Assembly: GCA_958423465.1 (NCBI GenBank)
Contig: CATZRD010000009.1
Coordinates: 1 to 60,666, forward strand
Origin: an uncultured Oscillospiraceae bacterium
Lineage (GTDB): Bacteria > Bacillota > Clostridia > Oscillospirales > Oscillospiraceae
Length of the DNA: 60,666 bases
Reading direction: 5' to 3'
The stretch's first letter is position 1. The number at the start of each line of letters is the position of its first letter. Made by a program: the position numbers and the translations under genes. This document shows, piece by piece, positions 52,712-60,666 of this stretch. The notes under the pieces were generated by a model. It had not been told where the DNA came from. It searched no databases and saw only the letters and a program-made list of their open reading frames with translations.

Positions 52712-53989
52712 ATGTTGATCCATGTAGTGCGCCCCGGCGAGACGCTGTACGCCATCGCCGGGCGGTACGGGGCGGACCCGGAGCTGCTGCGGACGGCCAA
52801 CGGCGTGCCGGACTCCGGGGCGCTGGCGGTGGGACAGACGCTGGTGATCCAGCCCGTGGAGACCTTTCATGTGGTCCAGCCCGGGCAGACCCTCTCCGGC
52901 GTGGCCCGGCTGTACGGCGTCTCCCTGCGGCAGCTCTACCGGAACAACTATGGGCTGGAGGGGAGACCGGCGCTTCGCCCCGGCCAGACGCTGGTCATCG
53001 CCTACGATGAGGAACGGCTGGGGACGGCGTCCACCAACGGGTACGCCTATCCCTTTATCTCCCCGGAGGAGCTGGGGGCCACGCTGCCCTATATGAGCTA
53101 TCTGACGCCCTTTACCTACGGGATCGACCAGGAGGGGGGCCTGCTGCCTTTGGATGACGGGGCGCTGCTGGCGGAGGCCCGCCGCCTGGGAGCGGCGCCG
53201 CTGATGCACCTGTCCACCCTGACGGAAGCCGGACAGTTCTCCAGCCAGCGGGCGGCCAGCCTTCTGGAGGACCCGGCCCGGCAGGCGGCGCTGACGGATC
53301 AGGTACTGGCCACCATTGCGGAGAAGGGCTACCTGGGGCTGGACGTGGATTTCGAGTATCTCCCCGCCGCCCTGCGGGAGGCCTACGCGTCGTTCATCAC
53401 GGCCCTGCGGGAGCGGCTGGCGCCCCTGGGCCTGCCGGTGCTGGCGGCCCTGGCTCCCAAGACCCGGCCGGATCAGCCCGGCCTCCTCTATGAGGCCCAC
53501 GATTACGCCCTGCTGGGGGCGGCGGCGGACTATGTGCTGCTGATGACCTATGAGTGGGGCTACACCTACGGTCCGCCCATGGCGGTGGCGCCGCTGCCCA
53601 ACGTGCGGCAGGTGCTGGACTACGCCGTTACGGTCATCCCCCGGGAGAAGATCTATCTGGGGATCCCCAACTACGGCTACGACTGGCCCCTGCCCTTCGT
53701 GCAGGGGGAGACCCGGGCCAGGTCCATCTCCAACCAGGAGGCAGTGGCCATCGCCGTGGCCAACGGGGCCGAGATCCAGTTCGATGAGAGGGCGCAGAGC
53801 CCCTGGTTCCGCTATACCCGGGAGGGGGTGGAGCATCAGGTGTGGTTCGAGGACGCCCGCAGTATGTCCGCCAAGCTGCGGCTCATTCAGGAGTACGGAC
53901 TGTGGGGGGCGGGCTACTGGAACCTGATGCGGCCCTACCCTCAGGGCTGGACGGTGCTCAACGCCCTCTACCGGGTGCGGGATCTGTAA
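52712..53989 (+). CDS. LysM + GH18 peptidoglycan glycosidase (YaaH/SleL-like)
   Basis: 425 residues from ATG 52712 (GTGAGGTGA six bases before; in-frame GTG/ATG just upstream overlap that site). Two LysM repeats: HVVRPGETLYAIAGRYGADP and HVVQPGQTLSGVARLYGVS. Then a GH18 barrel (about 115-420) with the catalytic segment GLDVDFEYL (DxDxE) and LMTYEWGYTYGPPMA. No signal peptide. This is the architecture of spore cortex-lytic N-acetylglucosaminidases YaaH/SleL, so a role in spore formation or germination is likely; cell-wall turnover is an alternative. Confidence 0.9.
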   Translation: MLIHVVRPGETLYAIAGRYGADPELLRTANGVPDSGALAVGQTLVIQPVETFHVVQPGQTLSGVARLYGVSLRQLYRNNYGLEGRPALRPGQTLVIAYDEERLGTASTNGYAYPFISPEELGATLPYMSYLTPFTYGIDQEGGLLPLDDGALLAEARRLGAAPLMHLSTLTEAGQFSSQRAASLLEDPARQAALTDQVLATIAEKGYLGLDVDFEYLPAALREAYASFITALRERLAPLGLPVLAALAPKTRPDQPGLLYEAHDYALLGAAADYVLLMTYEWGYTYGPPMAVAPLPNVRQVLDYAVTVIPREKIYLGIPNYGYDWPLPFVQGETRARSISNQEAVAIAVANGAEIQFDERAQSPWFRYTREGVEHQVWFEDARSMSAKLRLIQEYGLWGAGYWNLMRPYPQGWTVLNALYRVRDL

Positions 53990-54016
53990 GGGGAAAAGGG
54001 CCTCATGATTAAAAGG

Positions 54017-54054
54017 AAGCAGGGCCGGCGCTTTCGCGCCGGCCCTGCTTTTTT
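54017..54054 (+). terminator. Terminator after GH18 gene
   Basis: AAGCAGGGCCGGCG-C...G-CGCCGGCCCTGCTT stem of about 15 bp followed by TTTT. Confidence 0.92.
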
Positions 54055-54125
54055 GGAGAGAGGGAGAAAAAGAAAAACTTCATTCCTGACAATGTCATCA
54101 TAACCGCTCCCGCCAAAGAAGTCAA

Positions 54126-54185
54126 CAGCCTCCGGCGACAATTCACGAATTGTTCACAGGCGGTTCAAGAACGGTTCAAAGAACG
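54126..54185. repeat. Palindrome and tandem repeats upstream of marR promoter
   Basis: CAATTC-AC-GAATTG near 54139 is an inverted repeat. Just after it, CGGTTCAAGAA (54161-54171) is followed at once by CGGTTCAAAGAA (54172-54183). These lie upstream of the -35 box and could be activator or repressor sites. Confidence 0.45.
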
Positions 54186-54188
54186 ATA

Positions 54189-54228
54189 TTGACAGCAGGA
54201 AAGAGATGGTGTATATTTAGCAGGCTAA
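54189..54228 (+). promoter_or_regulatory. marR-ABC promoter with MarR-type operator
   Basis: TTGACA (54189-54194), 17-bp spacer, TATATT (54212-54217). TTAGC-AG-GCTAA (54217-54228) overlaps the end of the -10 box, a perfect palindrome of the size MarR proteins bind. This suggests autorepression of the exporter operon. Confidence 0.75.
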
Positions 54229-54261
54229 CTAATTGACGGAAAGAGAAGGGAGAAGCGCGGT

Positions 54262-54708
54262 ATGGAAGATCCCCCGAGCCTGGGCCGGCTGATCGGCTAT
54301 TGCAGCCATCTGGAGCGGCAGTATCTGGACGCCCGGCTGCGGCGGAACCGGTACAATGTGACGCCGGTGCAGTCCCGCACCCTGCTGTATCTGACCTGCT
54401 GTCAGAAGGCTGTTACCCAGCGGAAGCTGGAGGAGGAGCTGCGCCTGCGGCCCTCTACCGTCACCGGCATCATTGACCGGCTGGAGGAGAAGGGCTTTGT
54501 GGTCCGCCGCCCCAGCCCCCAGGACGCCCGGTGCCGGCTCATCTCCGCCACGGAGGCGGGCCGCCGCATGGCGGATACCTTCCGCTCGGCGCTGGACGAG
54601 ACAGACGCCGTCTTTCAGGCGGACCTGTCGGAGGAGGAGCAGCGCCAGATGCGCGCACTTCTGTGCCGCATGATCGCGAACTTGGAAAATGAGGTGAATG
54701 GTACATGA
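54262..54708 (+). CDS. MarR-family transcriptional regulator
   Basis: 148 residues. Winged HTH typical of MarR: VTPVQSRTLLYLTCCQKAVTQRKLEEEL, RPSTVTGIIDRLEEKGFVVRR, then the wing QDARCRLISATEAGRRMA and a dimerising C-terminal helix. MarR proteins repress multidrug exporter operons until a ligand releases them. ATG overlaps the start of the first ABC exporter gene by 4 bases (ATGA), a standard pairing. GAGAAGGGAGAAGCGCGGT precedes ATG 54262. Confidence 0.92.
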   Translation: MEDPPSLGRLIGYCSHLERQYLDARLRRNRYNVTPVQSRTLLYLTCCQKAVTQRKLEEELRLRPSTVTGIIDRLEEKGFVVRRPSPQDARCRLISATEAGRRMADTFRSALDETDAVFQADLSEEEQRQMRALLCRMIANLENEVNGT

Positions 54709-56447
54709 TCAAAAAACTCTGGCCCTATACCAGAGGCTATCGGAAATGGATGGCGCTGGGGATCGCGTGCTCTGCCAGCGAGGCGGTGTTCGAGCTGCTG
54801 ATCCCTCTGGTGATGGCGGACATTCTGGATAACGGGATTCCCGCCGGCGACACGTCCTACATTCTGCGGAAGGGCGCGCTGATGGTGCTTATGGCGCTGG
54901 TCTCCATGGCCCTGGGCGTTTCCGCCGCCTTCGTGGCGGCCAAGGCCGGGCAGGGCTTCGGCGCCCGGCTGCGGCAGGCCCAGTACGACCATATCCAGAA
55001 GTTCTCCTTCCGCAATATTGAGAAGTTTTCCACCGCGTCGCTGGTCACCCGGCTGACCAACGACTGCAACACGATGCAGCAGACGCTGACCATGAGCATG
55101 CGCATTATGGTCCGGGCCCCGGTGATGCTGATTTCCGCCCTGGTGCTGGCCGCCAGCATCAGCCTGAAGCTCAGCCGGGTGTTCCTGGTGGCGCTGCCGC
55201 TGCTGGTGGTGCTGGCCGCGGTGCTCATCAAGCACATCAGCCCCATTTTCAGCGAGTTCCAGCGGCGCACCGACGACATGAATCTGGTGGTCCAGGAGGA
55301 CCTGAACGCCATCCGGGTGGTGAAGTCCTTTGTCCGGGAGGACCATGAGAAGGAGAAGTTCGCAAAGCGCAATACCGCCCTGCGGCAGATCTCCGAGCGG
55401 GCCTTCGGCTTTGTGATCGTGGGGATGCCGGTGATGATGCTCATTACCAACGGCACCATCATCGCCGTCATGTGGTACGGCGCCCCCATGGTCCAGAGCG
55501 GCGAGCTGCAGGTGGCGCTGCTGTCCACCTTCTTCACCTATATCTCTCAGGTGCTCATGAGCCTGGTGATGGTCTGCATGATCATGATGACGGTGACCCG
55601 GTCCGTGGCCTGCGCCAGGCGTATCATTGAGGTCCTGGACGAGGAGCCGGACATTACCGACGAGGCGGCCGTCAGCGGCGGCGCGGCAGAGGTGGCCGAC
55701 GGGTCCGTGGACTTTGACCATGTCTGGTTCAAGTACAGCGAGGACGCCGGGGAGTGGAACCTGGAGGACATCGACCTCCATATCAAAAGCGGCATGACCG
55801 TGGGCATCATCGGGGCCACCGGCTCCGCCAAGTCCACCCTGGTGCAGCTCATTCCCCGCCTGTACCAGGTCCAGCGGGGCACGGTCCGGGTGGGCGGCCG
55901 GCCGGTGGAGGACTATACCATGGAGCATCTGCGGGACGCCTGCGCCATGGTGCTGCAAAAGAATACCCTGTTTTCCGGCACCATCCGGGACAACCTGAAG
56001 TGGGGCGACGCAAAGGCCACGGATCAGGAGATCATGGCCGCCTGCGACGCGGCCTGCGCCTCGGAGTTCATCCAGCGGATGCCGGAGGGCCTAGATACCG
56101 ATCTGGGCCAGGGCGGCGTCAATGTTTCCGGCGGGCAGAAGCAGCGGCTGTGCATCGCCCGGGCGATCCTGAAAAAGCCCAGGGTGCTGATTCTGGACGA
56201 CAGCACCAGCGCGGTGGATACCGCCACCGACGCCAAGATCCGGCAGGCGTTCCGGACACAGCTTCCGGACACCACCAAGATCATCATTGCCCAGCGGATC
56301 AAGTCCGTGATGGACGCGGATCTGATCGTGGTCATGGACGACGGGCGGATCTCCGACGCGGGGACCCACGACCAGCTCATGGCCAGCAGCGAGATCTATC
56401 GCGACGTGTATCTGTCTCAGCAGGAGGGGGTGGGAATCGATGGCTAA
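54705..56447 (+). CDS. ABC exporter half-transporter A (degenerate nucleotide site)
   Basis: 580 residues: six-helix exporter domain (about 1-315) then ATPase. Walker A is GATGSAKST (Ala for the last Gly), signature VSGGQKQRL, and after Walker B the catalytic Glu is replaced by Asp (LILDDSTSAVDT). H-loop His is replaced: IIIAQRIKS has Gln. These changes are expected in the degenerate-site subunit of heterodimeric exporters such as BmrCD or TM287/288. It pairs with the next gene, which is canonical. Confidence 0.92.
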   Translation: MIKKLWPYTRGYRKWMALGIACSASEAVFELLIPLVMADILDNGIPAGDTSYILRKGALMVLMALVSMALGVSAAFVAAKAGQGFGARLRQAQYDHIQKFSFRNIEKFSTASLVTRLTNDCNTMQQTLTMSMRIMVRAPVMLISALVLAASISLKLSRVFLVALPLLVVLAAVLIKHISPIFSEFQRRTDDMNLVVQEDLNAIRVVKSFVREDHEKEKFAKRNTALRQISERAFGFVIVGMPVMMLITNGTIIAVMWYGAPMVQSGELQVALLSTFFTYISQVLMSLVMVCMIMMTVTRSVACARRIIEVLDEEPDITDEAAVSGGAAEVADGSVDFDHVWFKYSEDAGEWNLEDIDLHIKSGMTVGIIGATGSAKSTLVQLIPRLYQVQRGTVRVGGRPVEDYTMEHLRDACAMVLQKNTLFSGTIRDNLKWGDAKATDQEIMAACDAACASEFIQRMPEGLDTDLGQGGVNVSGGQKQRLCIARAILKKPRVLILDDSTSAVDTATDAKIRQAFRTQLPDTTKIIIAQRIKSVMDADLIVVMDDGRISDAGTHDQLMASSEIYRDVYLSQQEGVGIDG

Positions 56448-58296
56448 AGGCAACGCGAAGCACGGCTATCAACGGCCGAAGAATATGCGCAAGACGATTG
56501 GCACCCTGCTGGGCTATCTGGGCGGCTCCAAGTGGCTGCTGCTGATCGTGGCGGTGTGCGTGGTGCTGAATACCGTGTGCAGCATCGGCGGCGCTTACGT
56601 CATCAAGCCCATCATCAACGACTGCATCATCCCCGGAGACTACGGGAAGCTGGCGAAAATGCTGGTGATGATGGCGGGCATCTACATCTGCGGCGCCCTG
56701 TTCAGCTACACCTATTCCCGCCTGATGGTCCATATCTCCCAAAAGACCACCTACGCCATCCGGCAGGACCTGTTCGACAAGATGCAGAGGCTGCCCCTCA
56801 GCTATTTCGACGCCCATACCCACGGGGAGCTGATGAGCCGCTATACCAACGATATCGATACCATCAACGAGATCCTCAACAACGGCCTGGTGAGTCTGGC
56901 GTCCGGGGCGCTGACCTTCGCCGGCGTGGTGGCGGTGATGCTGTACCTCAACCCCCTGCTGTTTCTGGTGACGCTGTTCTCTCTGGGGCTGATGATGGTG
57001 GTCATCATGACCATCGGCAAGCGCAGCCGCCGGTACTTCGTGGCCCAGCAGCGGGATCTGGGAACCGTCAACGGCTACATCGAGGAGATGATCGAGGGCC
57101 AGAAGGTCATCAAGGTCTTTAACCACGAGGACGCCGCCAGGGAGGGCTTCCGGCAGCGGAACGAGGCCTATCAGACCAGCGCCACCAACGCCCAGGCCTT
57201 CGCCAGCTCCATGATGCCCTTCATGGGCAACATCAGCCATATCAACTACGCGCTGACCTGCTGCATCGGCGCCCTGCTGTCCATCGCCATGGGCGTGGAT
57301 CTGGGCTCCCTGGTGGTGTACCTGGGTTATGTCAACCGGGTCAGCCAGCCCGTCAGCCAGATGAGCCAGCAGGTCAACAACCTCCTGGCCGCCATCGCCG
57401 GCGCGGAGCGGGTCTTTGAGGTCATGGAGACCGCGCCCGAGGTGGATGAGGGCAGGGCTACCCTGGTGAACGTCCGCCGGGACGCCGGCGGCAAGCTGGT
57501 GGAACAGGCCTCCCGGGGCGACGGCTGGGCCTGGAAGAAGCCTGACGGGACCCTGACGCCCCTGGCCGGCGACGTGCGGTTCAAGGACGTAGTGTTCCGC
57601 TATGTGCCGGAGAAGACCATCCTCCACGGCATCAGCCTGTACGCCAAGCCCGGTCAGAAGATCGCCTTCGTGGGCTCCACCGGCGCGGGCAAGACCACCA
57701 TCACCAACCTCATCAACCGGTTCTATGAGATCCAGGAGGGGACCATCACCTACGACGGCATCGATGTGCGGGACATCAGCAAGGAGAGCCTGCGCCGGTC
57801 TCTGGGCATCGTGCTGCAGGACACCCACCTCTTTACCGGCACCATCGCCGACAACATCCGCTACGGCAAGCTGGACGCCACCGACGAGGAGGTCCGCGCC
57901 GCCGCCAGGCTGGCCAATGCCGATACGTTCATCCGCCATTTGCCCAAGGGCTACGACACTGTTCTCACCGACGACGGCGGCAACCTGAGTCAGGGCGAGC
58001 GGCAGCTTCTGGCCATCGCCCGGGCCGCCGTGGCGGACCCGCCGGTGCTGATTCTGGATGAGGCCACCAGCTCCATCGATACCCGCACGGAGAAGCTGAT
58101 CGAGAAGGGTATGGACCGTCTGATGGCGGGGCGCACCGTGTTCGTCATCGCCCACCGCCTGTCCACCGTCCGCAACGCGGCGGCCATCATGGTGCTGGAG
58201 CAAGGGGAGATCATCGAGCGGGGCGACCATCAGGATCTGCTGGACCAGGGCGGCAAGTACTATCAGCTGTACACCGGCCAGGCGGAACTGAGCTGA
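56440..58296 (+). CDS. ABC exporter half-transporter B (canonical site)
   Basis: 618 residues. Six-helix exporter domain (about 15-325), an inserted segment before the ATPase (about 330-375), then Walker A GSTGAGKTT, signature LSQGERQLLAIARA, Walker B LILDEATSSIDT and H-loop VIAHRLS, all intact. It overlaps the previous gene by 8 bases. With subunit A it likely exports hydrophobic drugs or lipids under MarR control. Confidence 0.93.
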   Translation: MAKGNAKHGYQRPKNMRKTIGTLLGYLGGSKWLLLIVAVCVVLNTVCSIGGAYVIKPIINDCIIPGDYGKLAKMLVMMAGIYICGALFSYTYSRLMVHISQKTTYAIRQDLFDKMQRLPLSYFDAHTHGELMSRYTNDIDTINEILNNGLVSLASGALTFAGVVAVMLYLNPLLFLVTLFSLGLMMVVIMTIGKRSRRYFVAQQRDLGTVNGYIEEMIEGQKVIKVFNHEDAAREGFRQRNEAYQTSATNAQAFASSMMPFMGNISHINYALTCCIGALLSIAMGVDLGSLVVYLGYVNRVSQPVSQMSQQVNNLLAAIAGAERVFEVMETAPEVDEGRATLVNVRRDAGGKLVEQASRGDGWAWKKPDGTLTPLAGDVRFKDVVFRYVPEKTILHGISLYAKPGQKIAFVGSTGAGKTTITNLINRFYEIQEGTITYDGIDVRDISKESLRRSLGIVLQDTHLFTGTIADNIRYGKLDATDEEVRAAARLANADTFIRHLPKGYDTVLTDDGGNLSQGERQLLAIARAAVADPPVLILDEATSSIDTRTEKLIEKGMDRLMAGRTVFVIAHRLSTVRNAAAIMVLEQGEIIERGDHQDLLDQGGKYYQLYTGQAELS

Positions 58297-58399
58297 ACTT
58301 TTGCTGATTGTGACATTTACAACTATACTTTTTCCGAAAGATAGGCTATACTAAGTGCGACCACAACGGCGTGAGCCGAATGAGAAAGGAGCTGCCACC

Positions 58400-58555
58400 A
58401 TGAAGTATATCTGCGACGTCTGCGGCTACGAGTACGACGAGGCCCTGGGCGATCCTGACCACGGCATCGCCCCCGGCACCAAGTGGGAGGACCTGCCCGA
58501 GGATTTCGAGTGCCCTCTGTGCGGCGTGGGCAAGGACCAGTTCTCCGCCCAGTAA
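58400..58555 (+). CDS. Rubredoxin
   Basis: 51 residues from ATG 58400 (GAAAGGAG site). Two CxxC pairs CDVCGY and CPLCGV bind one iron; the stretch PGTKWEDLPEDF between is the family core. Small cytoplasmic one-electron carrier in anaerobes, often for oxygen or superoxide detoxification with rubrerythrin-type partners. A -10-like TATACT lies at 58347-58352, without a good -35. Single gene with a strong terminator. Confidence 0.97.
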   Translation: MKYICDVCGYEYDEALGDPDHGIAPGTKWEDLPEDFECPLCGVGKDQFSAQ

Positions 58556-58562
58556 AACAAGA

Positions 58563-58601
58563 GGAGCGCCCCCGCCGGTTCGCCGGCGGGGGCGCTCCTT
58601 T
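58563..58601 (+). terminator. Terminator after rubredoxin
   Basis: Perfect 16-bp stem (58563-58578 with 58583-58598), loop TTCG, then TTT. It lies 20 bases from the stop of the convergent integrase gene. Confidence 0.88.
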
Positions 58602-58618
58602 GTCACCTGCTTTCCGGG

Positions 58619-59770
58619 CTACAGGCCGGCCGGCGGCGCGGCGATGGCCTGGCCAACCTGCTGGACCACCGACAGGTGGGTGTCGTCGAACAGGTGCATG
58701 TAGATCCGGGCGGTGGTGGCGGTGTTGCTGTGGCCCAGGGCGCGGCTGATGCCGTAGAGGGAGACGTTGCGGCTGCCGGCGATGCTGGCGAAGCTGTGGC
58801 GCAGGCCGTGGAGGGTGATGTAGGGCAGACCCGTCCGCCGCAGGAGACGCTGGAGCTGGTTGCTGACATAATCCGGCTGATAGGGGCGGCCGCCGTGGTG
58901 GGAGACGAGAAAGCCGGCGTCCTGATAGGCGGGACCCATCTCCCGCTTTTCCCGCTGGTACTTGTGCCAGAGCTGATCGATGGTGCGCTCCAGGTCCGTG
59001 ATGCCGCCGTAACCCAGGCGGCGGGCGGAGGAGGTGTTTTTGGTCCCCTTGTCCACGCTCCTGCCGTTGACCGCCGTGCGGGCTTCCGCCACGGTGATGA
59101 TCCTGGCCTTCCGGTCCACGTTGCTCCACTTCAGGGCGCAGATCTCGCTGCGCCGCAGGCCCAGATATCCGGCCAGCTTTACCACCGGTTCCAGGCTGGT
59201 GCCCTCCAGAGCCTGAAAGAGCCGCCCCATGGTCTCCGCGTCATAGTAGTGGTGGACCGGGAGTCGGAAGGAGGGGAGCTGGACCAGCTCGGACACGTTG
59301 GAAGGGATCAGCTTCTGCTGCACGGCCCGCTCCAGGGCGGTGTGGAGCAGACACTGGTGCTTGCGCACCGTGTTGCCGCAGAGGCCCTCCCGCTGCTTGT
59401 CGTTGAGATAGCGCTGGACCTGGGCGGGGGACAGCTCCCGGAGAGGGATGGACCCCAGACCGGGAATCAGGTGGTTGCGCACGATCATGGTGTAGCCGTG
59501 GACGGTGGAGGCGGCCAGAGCGGGGCGGACGATCTGCTCCAGCCAGTAGTCCAGCCAGCTTCCCACGGTCAGTCCCGGGGCCGCCTGATCCAGCGCCAGA
59601 CTGCGGGTGATCCGGTTGGCGTCCCGGGCCTGCACCGCCTGTTCCAGGGTGGGGAAGCATCGGGTGTGGCGGCAGGCTCTGCTGCCTCCGTCGTAGGTGT
59701 ACAGGACGGCGTAGTAGCAGCTGCGCTGGGTGTCGTAGGAGACGTTGGTCATCAAAGTCTTTCTCGCCAT
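58619..59770 (-). CDS. Tyrosine recombinase / phage-type integrase
   Basis: 383 residues from ATG 59770; ATG 59779 is too close to GAGAGG. An N-terminal AP2-like arm-binding part (YYAVLYTYDGGSRACR), a SAM-like core-binding domain (about 70-160), then the catalytic domain: Arg in LGLRRSEICALKW, His-x-x-Arg in TLHGLRHSFAS, LGHSNTATTARIYMH with His and nucleophile Tyr. All catalytic residues are present. No excisionase, phage genes, tRNA or clear att repeats were seen within the window, so it is either a remnant or a resident recombinase. Confidence 0.92.
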   Translation of the reverse strand: MARKTLMTNVSYDTQRSCYYAVLYTYDGGSRACRHTRCFPTLEQAVQARDANRITRSLALDQAAPGLTVGSWLDYWLEQIVRPALAASTVHGYTMIVRNHLIPGLGSIPLRELSPAQVQRYLNDKQREGLCGNTVRKHQCLLHTALERAVQQKLIPSNVSELVQLPSFRLPVHHYYDAETMGRLFQALEGTSLEPVVKLAGYLGLRRSEICALKWSNVDRKARIITVAEARTAVNGRSVDKGTKNTSSARRLGYGGITDLERTIDQLWHKYQREKREMGPAYQDAGFLVSHHGGRPYQPDYVSNQLQRLLRRTGLPYITLHGLRHSFASIAGSRNVSLYGISRALGHSNTATTARIYMHLFDDTHLSVVQQVGQAIAAPPAGL

Positions 59771-59825
59771 AGGAAGCATACCTCTCTTTCTGATGTCCGG
59801 CGGGTCCTGCCGCGCCGGTACATTT

Positions 59826-59853
59826 ACGATAGCACGATGGCGGTATCTGTCAA
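59826..59853 (-). promoter_or_regulatory. Possible integrase promoter
   Basis: Minus strand TTGACA (59848-59853), 16-bp spacer, TATCGT (59826-59831), about 55 bases before the start codon. Confidence 0.55.
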
Positions 59854-59895
59854 GTGCTTTCCCTTGTCTCCTGCTGCGAACGGGGAGTCAGATCG

Positions 59896-59933
59896 GAAAA
59901 AAGAAGGCGGCGGCCCGTGACAGGGCCGCCGCC
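59896..59933 (-). terminator. Terminator of the kinase gene
   Basis: Minus strand 11-bp GC stem (59923-59933 with 59906-59916) followed by TTCTTTTTT. Confidence 0.85.
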
Positions 59934-59972
59934 TTTACAGCGTTTCGGTCAGATGAAGGAGGCCGCCCAGGC

Positions 59973-60665
59973 TCAGCGGACGCGGCAGCGCTCCACGATG
60001 TCTCCCATGGCCTGCCAGCTGCGCTCCATGTCTGCCGTCAGCTTCAGCTGGGTCCGGCAGCGGTCCAGATTCTGGCCGGGGTAGCTGGTGCTGAAGTACA
60101 CGTCCCCCTCCAGATAGTCGGTGAGGAAGCGGATGCCGCACTCCAGAGTCATGAGCTTGGCCCCCCAGGGGAGGTATTGAAGCTCCTGGTCCGTCAGACT
60201 GCCGCCGGTACCCTCCAGATACCCCCGGGTGTAGATGGCGAACAGGTCCAGATCAAAGTTGACCCGGCTCAGATCCTTCTCGTCCTCGTCGCAGTGGTTG
60301 GCGCCGAAGCGGATGGCGTCGCCGAAGTCGTTGATGGCCAGGCCCGGCATCACGGTGTCCAGGTCGATGACGCAGACCCCCTCGCCGGTGTCCTCGTCCA
60401 GCAGCACGTTGTTGAGCTTGGTGTCGTTGTGGGTGACCCGCAGGGGCAGCTTCCCCGCCCGCAGGGCGTCCATGGCCACGGAGCAGTCCGCCTCCCGGCG
60501 GAGGATGAAGTCGGTCTCCGCCTCCACCTCCGCCGCCCGGCCCAGCCGGTCAGCCTCCAGAGCCAGGCGGAACTTCCGCAGGCGGTCCGGGGTGTCGTGG
60601 AAGTGGGGGATGGTCTCGTGGAGGGTGCCGGCGGGGAAATCCCGGAGCATCTGCTGGAACCGGCC
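59973..60665 (-). CDS. NahK-like aminoglycoside-phosphotransferase-fold kinase, 3' part
   Basis: The frame is open to the window edge (GRFQQMLRDFPAGTLHETIP), so the N-terminus lies outside and ATG 60650 is internal. The C-terminal ~230 residues show the APH fold: THNDTKLNNVLLDEDTG is the catalytic HxDxxxxN loop and CVIDLDTVMPGLA the metal-binding Asp motif. HETIPHFHDTPDRL resembles N-acetylhexosamine 1-kinases, which phosphorylate GlcNAc/GalNAc at C1. Function by similarity only. Confidence 0.85.
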   Translation of the reverse strand, partial: GRFQQMLRDFPAGTLHETIPHFHDTPDRLRKFRLALEADRLGRAAEVEAETDFILRREADCSVAMDALRAGKLPLRVTHNDTKLNNVLLDEDTGEGVCVIDLDTVMPGLAINDFGDAIRFGANHCDEDEKDLSRVNFDLDLFAIYTRGYLEGTGGSLTDQELQYLPWGAKLMTLECGIRFLTDYLEGDVYFSTSYPGQNLDRCRTQLKLTADMERSWQAMGDIVERCRVR

Positions 60666-60666
60666 G

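Noticed and set aside
50135..53836. A minus-strand frame of 1233 codons opposite the MacB-core, ATPase and GH18 genes
   Set aside because: Same antisense artefact; no start site or family signature, while the plus strand carries strong motifs.

Overview
The window looks like chromosomal DNA from a GC-rich, low-oxygen gut Firmicute of the Oscillospiraceae (Flavonifractor / Lawsonibacter / Dysosmobacter-like). Reasons: Firmicute gene orders (rplU-prp-rpmA, infC-rpmI-rplT with an attenuator leader), an L27 precursor with its Prp protease, fermentative AdhE, rubredoxin, a membrane pyrophosphatase, Gram-positive lipoprotein ABC systems and a spore-type LysM-GH18 protein. Naming a genus would be a guess. 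Dysosmobacter, known to use myo-inositol, fits the main operon.

Layout. 1-14.3 kb is mostly housekeeping: the end of an NhaC-type antiporter, a PatB/MalY C-S lyase, obgE, the L21/Prp/L27 operon, luxS and mtnN (the SAH detoxification / AI-2 steps), a DUF2975-XRE pair with small membrane proteins, a TIGR04255 protein, infC-rpmI-rplT and adhE. 14.3-26.3 kb holds a PHP protein, a DeoR-type regulator and, divergent from it, a nine-gene operon: type II (archaeal-class) GAPDH, archaeal-class PGK, split transketolase, a LarA-family racemase, iolE, iolB, iolD and, after a repeat, iolG. 26.5-43.6 kb looks like a LacI-type regulon: a ferric/sugar-phosphate-class ABC importer, a membrane protein, a metallo-beta-lactamase-fold protein, five HAD-family paralogues, a circularly permuted phosphoglycerate mutase, MgtC, HppA and a PfkB kinase. 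43.7-52.6 kb is an unusual cluster mixing a sugar-type ABC importer with an HlyD adaptor and a MacB-core-like protein. 52.7-60.7 kb carries a LysM-GH18 glycosidase, MarR with a heterodimeric ABC exporter, rubredoxin, a lone tyrosine recombinase and part of a NahK-like kinase.

Main interpretation. The iol genes convert myo-inositol to 2-deoxy-5-keto-D-gluconate (DKG), but the usual IolC kinase and IolJ aldolase are not in the operon; transketolase, GAPDH, PGK and LarA homologues stand there instead. DKG has the D-threo ketose end that transketolase uses. Removing two carbons would leave 3-hydroxy-4-oxobutanoate, a carboxylate analogue of D-glyceraldehyde-3-phosphate. A GAPDH/PGK pair could turn that into D-malate plus ATP, and a LarA-type racemase could give L-malate. 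This is inference from gene content and stereochemistry, not shown by the sequence. The second strong observation is direct: the phosphoglycerate mutase at 38080-39648 has its two halves in swapped order with all metal ligands kept.

Regulation visible in the sequence: many promoters with exact 17-bp spacers, an infC attenuator with a competing pairing, a probable L21 leader, a matching 13-bp motif just downstream of both promoters assigned to the LacI regulon, a MarR palindrome, and a structured leader before the second ABC cluster. No rRNA, tRNA or CRISPR array was seen.
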